DNA of 11,479 bases from Phoronis ovalis (lineage: Eukaryota; Phoronida; Phoronidae): contig JAOXYB010022314.1 of the NCBI GenBank assembly GCA_028565635.1, positions 2,582 through 14,060 on the forward strand. The letters run 5' to 3'. Below the pieces are notes generated by a model. It was not told the DNA's origin, made no database searches, and saw only the letters and a program-made list of their open reading frames with translations. A program made the position numbers and the translations under genes. The stretch's first letter is position 1, and every line of letters starts with the position of its first letter. Below, piece by piece: positions 1 to 8,685 of this stretch.

Positions 1-185
1 TTTTTTATCAAACACCTGCATTGAGGGCGTTTTGATTTTTTTGAATCTGAATCTGGTTCTGAATCTGAACCTGAATATCTGGTTGTGACTTTACGTTGAA
101 TCTGGTTTTGAATCTGAATCTGAATCTGGTTCTGACTTCACATTGAATCTGGTTCTAAATCTGAATCTGGTTCTCACTTTACGTA
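1..185. repeat. GAATCT-rich minisatellite
   Basis: From about position 40 the hexamer-like unit GAATCT(G) recurs many times, often as GAATCTGGTTCT. A longer period is visible: GACTTTACG at 87, GACTTCAC at 133 and CACTTTACG at 175, about 42 to 46 bp apart, each followed by a run of the short unit. No long open frame accompanies it. It looks like a degenerate two-level tandem repeat and may continue to the left of the window. Confidence 0.75.
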
Positions 186-1247
186 CGTTGTCATGATACC
201 ATGTAAATAATTATTATGTACATATGAATGGAACAGCGCATTTTCTTTATTAATAAAATTTCTACCGCGGGGCTAGGTATAGATATATTAACTTAGCTTA
301 TTATAGGCATACCCAGCCAGAAGAGGAAGCAACCTCCAATTTATGTGAAACTTTTCTCAATTTAATTATTTTAAGTAACCAATATTTATGGCGTTAACAT
401 ATTTAATTGATTATACAGTAGTTATAATAATAATACGTATTTATATAAGCATATATCTTACAAAGCAAATTGCATAGACATTATGTATGAATTACAAATG
501 AAGGAATAAATAAATGACTAAAAAATATAGGATTTACATACAAAAGTCAGTCTCAACTGTACAGGCAAGTGTACAGCTTTCGGCACATAATGCTAAGAGC
601 CATAATTCTTTCCTTTCTTTAACCATTTATATAAAACTTGTTGCCCACACAAGTTACTTGGTTTATGTACAACACTTGTACTATTCTTCCTGGTACTATA
701 TATAGCAACAAAAACGAGTAATAAAAATTTGTTATGGAATTTTGTAGAACATTCTGTAGAATTCTGTAGAAGATTCCATAGAATTTTGTTAAAGTTTCTA
801 TAGAATTCTATATATGATTCAATAGGATTCATATTTGTGTGAGATTGAATATTTTTTACCTTATGCTTTTTTAAGGAACCTTAAAATAATGATATTTTTA
901 GCATGTAAGTTTATTATAAGCATAACATTTCAGACCATCACCAGACTTACTGTTAGTTTTCGATTCTTGATGTTTATTACTGACTTATGTGAACTTCAGG
1001 CATATGTCTCAGTAATTAGAATAATTATTTCCAGAATTGTGAAAAGGAATTACAAATAATAACAAGACAATTTGTTTTATTCATGCTTTGCCTTTGAGAA
1101 TTTATCAGTTTGGATTTTAATAAAAACATACCACAAAAAATGTTATTAAAGCACTGCTGCACAGAATTCATAAAACATTTTATAAGGGAACGAGAAAGGA
1201 CTATACTTCATATGTAATACTACCATGCAGGTTGCGTTACTAACCAC
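186..1247. other. AT-rich intergenic stretch without a recognisable gene
   Basis: The open frames here are short (under 80 codons), AT-driven and match no family I know. From about 736 to 830 there is a loose, degenerate repetition of an approximately 10-12 bp unit resembling TCTGTAGAAT and ATAGAATTCT. No tRNA, rRNA or convincing exon is seen. Confidence 0.6.
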
Positions 1248-1256
1248 AACTAGCAT
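1248..1256. repeat. Left target site duplication of the outer element
   Basis: AACTAGCAT, identical to 1995-2003 on the other side of the element. Confidence 0.7.
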
Positions 1257-1267
1257 CCGAATAAATC

Positions 1268-1528
1268 CCCGGGTGGGGCAGTCAATATGAAAGTGGGTAC
1301 CCATGTTCCAACATGGCTTTTCAAAAAAGCCCCTAACGAAGTGAAATTCTGCAAAACATACACCAATAAGGAAGTGAGTTTTTTGAAAAAATACACCCCT
1401 AAAGAAGTGACGTTTGGGAAAAACACCTCTAAGCGCGTTACGCTCCGGCGGTTCGAAAAACATACCCTTTCACGCGAAATTTTGTTGGGACATGCGTACC
1501 CAGTTTTATATTAACTGCCTCCCCCGGG
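1268..1528. mobile_element. Inner MITE nested in the left arm of the outer element
   Basis: The ends are inverted repeats of 46 bp (1268-1313 and 1483-1528) matching at 39 of 46 positions by hand alignment, beginning CCCGGG and sharing GTACC/GCATGT-type cores. ATAAATCC flanks both sides (1261-1268 and 1529-1536). Because C residues are shared with the terminus, the duplication is 7 or 8 bp. The element is about 260 bp and contains a short tandem array of about 33 bp units. It encodes no transposase. The superfamily is not assigned; 8-bp duplications are typical of hAT, Merlin and P elements. Confidence 0.78.
1330..1460. repeat. Degenerate ~33 bp tandem units inside the inner MITE
   Basis: TAACGAAGTGA at 1334, TAAGGAAGTGA at 1367, TAAAGAAGTGA at 1400 and the diverged TAAGCGCGTTA at 1430 are spaced 33, 33 and 30 bp apart. 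Each is followed by an A-rich run ending near ACAC or ACATAC. Because 33 and 30 are multiples of three, the plus frame stays open and reads as repeated peptides of the form xxEVxFxKxYT. The opposite strand is open over the same region, so the open frame is probably a by-product of the repeat and not a gene. Confidence 0.65.
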
Positions 1529-1994
1529 ATAAATCCATCCCTTAGTGTTCTGTACCTTCTCAACTGGGCCCAGCTATAGTCAATTTTTGTTTATTATCTC
1601 AAAAAGCAGAAGAACGATGATCCCGTTATTTCTGTCTCGAAAGTCTTGACACCAATCAAATTGCAGCTTACTATAATAGGTATTACAGTGCTCTAAGTGG
1701 GGCAGGAGGTTGATCACACACATTCCGTCCTGCCAGGTTATCTATAGTCCGCAAAACAAAAAACAAATTCCCAGGCGAGACCTATCCAGAAAGAGTCATT
1801 GATCATGATAGAATTGATGTAGTAGGCGACGATGGATCATACAGAGAAAAGGCTTATATCGGTTAGCAAAACTTTAATGACGTAATTATTTCGCTCTTGT
1901 TAAGTTGAAGGAATATAACAAAAATTGACTATGGTTAAGCCCAGACGTTAGTTGAGAAGGTACTTAACACTAACGGATAGATTTATTCAGACTG

Positions 1995-2003
1995 AACTAG
2001 CAT
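1995..2003. repeat. Right target site duplication of the outer element
   Basis: AACTAGCAT, identical to 1248-1256. The inverted-repeat arm ends immediately inside it. Confidence 0.7.
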
Positions 2004-2935
2004 GTCAGCTTAAAGTTCAGTTTGTGAGGCTTTATAGTTCTTGGGCATACAAAGTTAGTAAAGTGCTCAACAATGTTGTTACCAATAAACAATAAGCTTT
2101 CTGAAGAAAAGACTGTATCTAGTAGTTTGTTTACATGTGTAAATGTTTAGTGATGGACAACTGTCTGCAGAATACCTTTACAAGCTTATCTTCATAAGAG
2201 TTAGCTTAATCCAAAATGGCAATTGTAGCGATTGTATATTCCTATAACAGATAAGAAAGTGACTTTTCATAGTCTTACAGTTCTGTGATAGAAAGAGTAA
2301 ATATCTATAGACTTTTGTTAATCTATACTGCCAAATGCAGATAGATTCTTAATTCTACCATTACCATGTATGATTGTTAAATTGTCTAGTTTTTAAATAA
2401 CATATCATGAATGTTAAAGTTTCAGAAAAAAATAATTTTGTGTGAAAAAAATGCAACACGGATTTTTCACGAATTTTTCTTTAAACCGTAACCAGGGTCT
2501 AGCTTAGCCTTAAATATTTCGTGCAGGTATGACCACCAAATTGCTTACTATTCCACTTTTCATTGTACGCCTGATCTCGACCTCACGCCCCCTGGTGATG
2601 ATTGAAGTGACCACTCGGTCATTCTCGTGTTCACATCTGAGAGACTGATGATGAATTGACAAGCTAAATAATAACTGATTTTGTAAGATAATCGCTATTA
2701 TTACAATTATGCATCATGAATCTAGCAAAGTTAGTAAGATAACTAATAGAGCAGCGCATTTATTTGAAACTAATGCAAGAATTGTAAATTTCAGCTTTAC
2801 ACATCTATTACTTAATTAACAATGTAATCTGTGGGAATGCTGTTGTAGATAAAAAATGAAAAAATTTACACTGACATAAGAAGATGTCAGAGGTAACGTT
2901 TTTTAATTACGAATTTTTATTTTTTTATTTCTTAG
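2004..2935. other. Non-coding region upstream of the NLR exon
   Basis: This stretch presumably belongs to an intron or to the 5' flank of the NACHT gene. No exon for a CARD, Death, TIR or other N-terminal adaptor domain could be recognised in any plus frame. The final part (about 2900-2935) is a T-rich tract ending in CTTAG, a good 3' splice site. A GC-richer island at about 2520-2650 is annotated separately as a possible SINE. Confidence 0.5.
2560..2645 (-). mobile_element. Possible tRNA-derived SINE head
   Basis: On the minus strand, TGACCGAGTGG (2611-2621) resembles the A box of a serine or leucine tRNA (TGGCCGAGTGG). GGTCGAGATC (2573-2582), 39 bases further on, resembles a degenerate B box (GGTTCGANNC). 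Together they resemble an RNA polymerase III internal promoter. The region is richer in GC than its surroundings. The full tRNA cloverleaf is not evident and no target duplication was found, so this is a tentative call. Confidence 0.3.
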
Positions 2936-3077
2936 GATCTGAAAATTTGCACCGGCTTGTTTCAAACTTGAAATCACATTATGTGAGAAATTCAGTTGTC
3001 ACACCTATCTTGTGGAACGAAAGCTTTAAAGTGAGTCTTGATAAAACATACACCACGCTAACTATTACTGATGACAG
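2936..3077 (+). CDS. NLR-like NACHT protein, internal exon (pre-NACHT linker)
   Basis: This exon encodes about 47 residues that lead into a NACHT ATPase. It includes LKSHY, then PILWNESFKVSL and YTTLTI, the linker commonly seen just before the P-loop domain in invertebrate NLR-like proteins (family knowledge). The 3' splice site is a T-rich tract ending TTTCTTAG before GATCTGAAAA, and the 5' splice site is GACAG followed by GTGAGT. The exon begins one base into a codon (phase 1) and ends after two bases of an AG/G arginine codon, which joins exactly in frame to the exon at 3392. An in-frame ATG at 2884 could in principle start translation without the upstream splice, but it would run through the T-rich tract. 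The phase-1 acceptor instead implies a separate upstream exon, probably with the effector domain, outside what I can identify. Confidence 0.8.
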
Positions 3078-3391
3078 GTGAGTATGGAAGCTATCCAGAA
3101 ATAGAATTTTAAACAGTCGTATGACTGTGATGTGGCCAACATTTGAATACTGATAATTGTTTATTAAAACAGTTCTGAAAGAATTCATTTATCTTGTAGA
3201 TTTCAATTTTTTTCTGCTTAGTAACCGAGAAATCTCTGTTTTTGTCTCATTTCTGTTAAAACAGATCAATTCTCTTGATCTAATGTAAACATACTTAAAG
3301 TACAGTCGCATATTTTTATGATTTACATATTATAAATTTCTGTAAACAAGTACTTCCAATGTGTGGGGGTAATGTACACTGAATTTTACAG
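3078..3391 (+). other. Intron of the NACHT gene
   Basis: The intron is 314 bp, starts GTGAGTATGG and ends TTTTACAG. The phase-2 junction restores a continuous reading frame from TITDDR into KEISIDEIF. It is AT-rich and holds no recognisable element. Confidence 0.85.
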
Positions 3392-5825
3392 GAAAGAAAT
3401 TTCTATTGACGAAATATTTAATCCGGAGTATTCAAGGTCGTGTCCTGTACCAAACCGCATTCTTATTGAAGGAAACGCCGGAACAGGTAAAACGACACTG
3501 ACTAGGAAACTAGCATGCAACTGGGCACAAGAGAATGAAAAGGAAGATAAGTCACAGTACGGAGTCGAAAAGTTCAAAATTGTACTTCTGCTGCAGGTCC
3601 GTCATCTCACACGCAGCTTACAAGATGATATTTTTATCCAGCGACTTTTACCACAGGATTTTCATGAAAGCAAAGAATGTGTTTGGAAGATTATCACAGA
3701 TAATCAAAAGGATGTTCTGTTTATCCTGGATGGTTATGATGAAGCTGAACTGCAGGAAAATGAACAACTCGTTAATCTTCTGAATGGTGATATCCTACGA
3801 GATGCATCAGTTATTGTAACAACAAGACGTGGACATCTGAGTGACTTTAAGAACTTCCATACTAAAGTGTCAAATGAGGGGTTTAGCTTGGAGCAGGGAA
3901 AAGATTTTGTTACTAGGCACATCCATAGTTACTCTAAAAGCAGTGACTCCATATCAAAAGATGAACTTGAAATCTGTATCATAGATCTTCTGGATAACAA
4001 TGAATATGTGCGCGAGTTAAGTAGAACACCACTTTGTTTAATATTTATAATTATTTTAGCACAGGAAAATAAGAACATTATATTCAGCACAATGACACAA
4101 CTATATCAGGACTTAGTGAGTACAGTAATGAACCGTTATTGCGTTAAAGTTCATAAAACATACAATAAAAAGTTTGTCAATGAATTGTCAATGAATTTAG
4201 GTGAAATTGCTATTACTGGTTTGAAAGCAAGTAATACTAAGTTAACTTTTCGAAGGGATGACCTAGGTGTTATAATAACCAATGAACTGTCACAATGTGG
4301 ATTTCTAGTTACTGACACAAGTGAATCATTACTTAATCCAGACGTCATTTTTTACTTTGCACACAAAAGTTTACAAGAATATTTTGCTGCATATGAGGTA
4401 TACAATCACTACCAACCCGAACAAAACCTTGGTTACCTAAGCTCTTTGGCATTATTGGGGGTGTTAAAGTTTGTTGTAGAACTAGGTTTCTCGAACAGTA
4501 ATTTAAATTTCATTAAGCAAGTTGTATTTGATGCTCCTTTAGATGGACTCACTGTTAGTACCCATACTAAAGGATTTATCTTTAAAACATTAATAGGAGA
4601 AACAGAATGGACCTATTTGCCTGAACACTATACCCTTTATGGGACACTAGCACTGTGTTATGATTTGTGTCCTCAGCCGTTATTTTTGAGGATGATTAAC
4701 ATGCTATCAGAAAAGTTACCAAAAAAGATAATGTTTCGTCTAGATGAAAATATGCATGAATTGCAAAAATGTTTGTCTGTTGTACATGAGATGGGTGATC
4801 AATTTGAAAGTATATATTGTTCATTGAAAATAATGTGGAATGAATTAACAATTAAGAAATTGGGCTGTACAATGGATATCATAAAAAGTAAAAAACTAAA
4901 GTTTATTGAAATGAAATGTTCAGGGAGACCGACATTAGATATGAGGGATAATGTCGCACAGCTACTGGAAACACTGTTAGGTTGTAATGCACCAATCTCT
5001 TTATTATGGTCTACATTGGAAACCTCGCCTAACATTGTGGGTTTTGAGCAGGCTCTGAATCCTGTTGAAGATTTGGAATGGTTTAGTAGCCAGTACCTGA
5101 GAAAATTAGAAAAGCATGATTCCTTAAGTGTAACAATTAGTACCTTATGTAATAACCCTTTTATGTATAACGAATCCATCAGAAGGTATGTGCACGTACG
5201 TCCCATAGAAGATGATTATCTAACGAGAGCAAACATGATAGTTCTTCCAGCTGTTAAACATGTTGAAAAAAAAGATTTTTTTCTAATCTTTAAATCCCCA
5301 CAAACGGATTTACTTTCCTTGCTTAGCTCATGTGGTGCAGTAGAGAACCTACTCCTGTATATGATAGATCCTGAATGTTCACTAGATTTTCATATTTTAA
5401 TTTCCATTCTGAAGCTGTGTAAAAATGTAAAAAAATTATTTATATCTGACTTTCTGAATACATCGCGTATTTTAAAAAAATTCTCACAGAATTTACAAGA
5501 AATATCAGATAAAAATTGTGTAGATCAATTTCTAAGGTGTTTAGAGAGTGTTCATTGTTTGAAGGAAGTGGTCATACAACTTTGCTTCATCGCCCTGCCT
5601 TCAGAGGTATGGCCCAAGATTGATCAAATCTGTAAAGATAAAAAGATGAATTTAAAGATTGAAATATTGTCAAAAACAATAGAAATAGAATTAAAAGAAT
5701 ATAAATATGCTGATCAACAGCTCCCCAAAACAGCAATAGATATCAACCATAGGAATTTATTTAATATTGCAACTTCACTAAAATTACGTCTCGTTTGGGC
5801 CCATGCAACTCGTAAAGATTATTGA
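3392..5825 (+). CDS. NLR-like NACHT domain protein, last large exon (NACHT, winged helix, C-terminal region)
   Basis: This is a predicted intracellular STAND-class ATPase of the NLR type, a family whose members usually sense pathogen or stress signals and oligomerise on nucleotide exchange. Visible motifs in order are Walker A GNAGTGKTT (3471-3497, lysine codon at 3489), an LLLQVR strand, Walker B ILDGYDEA (3723-3746), sensor-1 VIVTTRR (3810-3830), the helical-domain proline in SRTPLCL (proline codon at 4029), and the winged-helix signature FAHKSLQEYF (4356-4385) with its histidine. All key residues are intact. The remaining 470 or so residues are helical-looking, with only faint leucine-rich character, for example around 5347-5455 (LKLCKNVKKL), and no regular leucine-rich repeats. 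The exon gives 810 complete codons and ends at TGA. The N-terminal domain is missing from view. An open stretch in the +1 frame continues past the stop. Orthology to a named vertebrate NLR is not claimed. Confidence 0.93.
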
Positions 5826-5943
5826 TACTATGAATGAAGTTTTGAAACTATTCATGCAACGTTGGAAGGAACAAATACTCATTTTTCTCGGTTATGAAAC
5901 ATCCGCGGAGATTGAACAAGTTCGATCTGCAAAGAATATATGA
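5803..5943 (+). other. Open +1-frame tail overlapping and extending past the NLR stop
   Basis: In the frame one base ahead of the NACHT reading frame, 46 codons run from ATG at 5803 to TGA at 5941. They begin MQLVKIIDTMNEVLKLF and include the segments LGYETSAEIEQV and RSAKNI. The peptide looks like an amphipathic helix followed by a charged tail, and the DNA is richer in GC than the sequence after it. It may be the original C-terminus, put out of frame by a small indel or an assembly error near 5780-5825, or it may be chance. It is not called as a separate gene. Confidence 0.35.
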
Positions 5944-6742
5944 AATTAAAAATCAAAATGGTGCAAACTGAAAAGAATAACAATGTAAACTGTATTCAAC
6001 TTAGACTTGCTCAAGTCCTTGTGAACTTAAAAAAAAAGTTAATGTTTATTTCTCTTTTTTATTTCTTTTACATCAGTGTTTTTAATTATCTCGAAATTTT
6101 TTTTTTTTTTACTATCCTATATATGTTTAGTGTTAGCCGTGGACGGCAAACACCTATTGTAACATAAATTGCAAATTTTGCAGTCTCTAGCTAGGAAGGA
6201 TACTGTGAATAATAATTTTTCATATAAAGTTCGAGCATCAAGAATGTGAGAACCTGCATTATCACTTCTAAACCAGGATCTAGTTCTGCATAATGTGGGT
6301 TGTGGTAGGAAAGGGAACGATTTTATTAGAATTTGAGTATTTAGGATGTACCTTTTGATTATTTAGATCAGCTGGGGCAAAATCTGGTTAGTAATAAAAT
6401 ATTAGCTAGATATTCTTATGACCAGATAATATTTTTTGTAACACCGATGTATTAAAACAGAAACATTAACAGAGGATGTGCTTTAAAATATTTGAGATTT
6501 TGTTATCTCTGCTGCATTTCACTCAGGTCATAGGCTTGTAATAATTGTACTCATATAAAGGTAATATGTACATACATACAAAAGTAGAGGGTTGTGATGC
6601 TGCTTAATGACATAATTATATCAAATTATGGGATAAGAATAAAAAAAACAGCATCATGCATGAACTGGCAGGCAAGATCTTCTTATTAATGAATGAGGAT
6701 ATAATTATTACTTCAGTGTTAATCATGTCGAATCAGCATTGC

Positions 6743-6783
6743 AGATGCCTTATTACAATCTATTGCAGCTTTGGATAAGGCAT
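6743..6783. repeat. Short inverted repeat
   Basis: ATGCCTTAT is followed about 22 bases later by ATAAGGCAT, giving a 9-bp stem. It lies alone in AT-rich DNA with no T-tract or gene end to suggest a function. Confidence 0.4.
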
Positions 6784-7360
6784 GCTTCTATGCATATAAT
6801 TTTATTGTCTTCAGCAAATGATTGTGTATTAAATATTGAGGTGTTAATATGTTATGTGCTGTGTAGAATTCTTATTATCAAATCTAATCAATCATTCTAT
6901 AGCCGTCATATTTTATAAACATGATTATGTTTGCCATGAGTTTACAGAAATTCTGTGTGAATATTGCAAGATACATTATTATATAAATTGCACATATTAC
7001 TGCAATAATCGTCATATATAACTGCTTGTTATAAAAATAAAATTCTATAACTTAAATTAGTTAGCTTTGTTTCTTAACCACTTCTCTCTTAGCCTTTCTC
7101 ATATCTTGTTCAAATATTACAGCAGATTAAACAGTTTTACAAAATTATATTTACTGGACAAAACTTGTCCCACAAAATAGGACTAATGATTGGTCTAAGT
7201 TCATTTATTTAAGGTTATTTCTGGCATTACTCCTGTACTACATTTATAAAACAAGTGATCATTATCAGAATTAAGCTTTCTCGAATTCACTCAAGTACTG
7301 ATGTAGTCACTAAAGTTATAAATGTTTCTAGATGCTAGAATAGGTTGATACATGTATATA

Positions 7361-7380
7361 CAGTATGTGAAAACATACTG
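7361..7380. repeat. Perfect 7-bp hairpin
   Basis: CAGTATG, then TGAAAA, then CATACTG. The stem is perfect with a six-base loop. No associated gene or repeat was found. Confidence 0.5.
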
Positions 7381-8685
7381 CAAGTTTTGGGGAAAATACA
7401 TCCTCAGTCAAACTTGCAGTCTTAAAGTTGGCTTATCAAGAATACACATAATGATAAGTGAGAATCAGGTTTCAAATAAGAAAGTTTGTATGAAGAAAAA
7501 CAAAACGTACTTTATAAAATACAGTCTACTTTTACTCACATCAGCTCAGTCTGTACAACAATAATAAATTTCAGTTTGTTAGTGAAGTTATAGAAAACGA
7601 TTTAGAAAAAAGAAGCACAACTCTGAACACACCGCACATCCACAGATGCACTTTTCGTGATATTTTGGGAAAGCATTTAAAGCAGTATTTACAGTTCAAA
7701 TAAATCTATTTTCAGATAATGCTTTCCTTTCATAATTACACGTTTGTGTCAAATTCTCCATTTCTTAGGATGTGCCGACACATCAGACTTCTTCAAGAAG
7801 ACAGTATTTATAACCAACATTATGTTCACAATTCTGGTTTATACCTAGTGCTCTCTATTTGATAACATTGCTGATCCCGAAAACATCTATCGCACGGAAG
7901 TTCAATAAAACAAAATTGTTTACTGTTTACTATTACAAATAACCAATATGTGGTGGCTTTAGTGATCAAAATACAAAATGATAATTTGTTCATAACATAT
8001 AATTATTGTTAGTTAAGATTTATAACTGAATGTAAGTTGATACTAAGCTCTAATTTGGCTTCGACAAAAAAATCTTTCTGCGATAACATTTAAAAATCTT
8101 TGCCAGTGATTAGTTAACTATAAGAAAATGAAATTAGCGAACAAAAACATTGAATAAATATTCACAGTAAAAAATCTTGATCAAGTTATATTCGGAATTG
8201 ACACAACAGCAGTAATATGGTACACCGCAGACTTGCCACCACACTGGATCTATACTGACGAGCATCTGCATAATTTACTCCGCCTCTTTACTGCACAAAA
8301 CAAAGTGCCTGTCGGAGGCCTAAGACAAGATTCTAACCTTCAAGGTGTCACTGAAGTCTACATCTTAACGAATAAATGAATGCCTGCATAGTGCGTATTG
8401 ATGGGAATATTAAACTTAAAACTCTTTGGGTTTGCACGGCATCCAACTCTGTCTGGACAGACAGGAGCCTGCATACATTTACTTCTACTCACAAGTATGA
8501 CCATTAAGGTGTTACTTTACCAAATTCCTACTTAATACAAAGAAGTGAGCCATCAGTGATTTATTGTATTTAGCCTCCTTCTGAACCCAATTTATTAAAT
8601 TATTTATTAAATAGACCATGATCAGTCAGGCAGAGCCACGTTAGCTCAGGAACACTATATAGCAAAACAACACTGTGATCGAATA

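Larger units (their letters stand above)
1257..1994. mobile_element. Outer terminal-inverted-repeat element (MITE-like), interrupted
   Basis: The sequence just inside 1257 and after 1536 (GAATAAATCC, then TTAGTGTT, GTACCTTCTCAACT and ATAGTCAATTTTTG up to about 1590) is found again as its reverse complement at about 1905-1994, with small indels. The nine bases AACTAGCAT lie directly outside both ends (1248-1256 and 1995-2003), as expected for a target site duplication. Removing the nested insertion leaves about 470 bp. A 9-bp duplication suits Mutator-like elements, but 8- or 9-bp duplications also occur in other superfamilies, so no assignment is made. The interior has a 50-codon stop-free stretch (1714-1863) without resemblance I can name. 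No intact transposase is present, so it is probably non-autonomous. Confidence 0.75.
5944..8685. other. AT-rich intergenic stretch between the two convergent genes
   Basis: This stretch holds the 3' flank of the NLR gene and possibly the far 3' end of the AKAP1 transcript. It contains a 14-T run near 6098-6111, an AATAAA at 6393-6398 that might serve the plus-strand gene, and a perfect small hairpin at 7361-7380. A stop-free 73-codon frame without ATG lies at 8158-8379 in a locally GC-richer patch. Otherwise I see only short, AT-driven open frames, with no RNA gene and no recognisable transposon protein. Confidence 0.55.

Noticed and set aside
1445-1460. CGGTTCGAAAA as a tRNA T-loop (B box)
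   Set aside because: No acceptor stem, anticodon arm or A box is placed correctly. It is part of the inner MITE.
1146-1514. Overlapping open frames on both strands (105 and 75 codons) across the inner MITE
   Set aside because: They run through inverted and tandem repeats of a small transposon and cross its boundary, so they are better explained by repeat composition than by genes.
2590-2660. Box C/D snoRNA (GTGATGA and CTGA motifs, TGATGATGA nearby)
   Set aside because: The box spacing is only about 40 bases, there is no terminal stem, and no C'/D' pair is visible.
2884-2935. ATG at 2884 as the start of the NACHT protein
   Set aside because: The 17 residues it would add are encoded by a T-rich tract ending in a good 3' splice site, and the next exon is best read as beginning at phase 1. 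Not fully excluded.
3363-3391. The first 10 residues of the large open frame (GTG start, through GVMYTEFYR)
   Set aside because: They are encoded by the intron end TGAATTTTACAG. The joined exons give a smooth family-like sequence without them.
4799-5206. 135-codon minus-strand open frame inside the NACHT exon
   Set aside because: It is antisense to a clearly coding region, with no recognisable domain.
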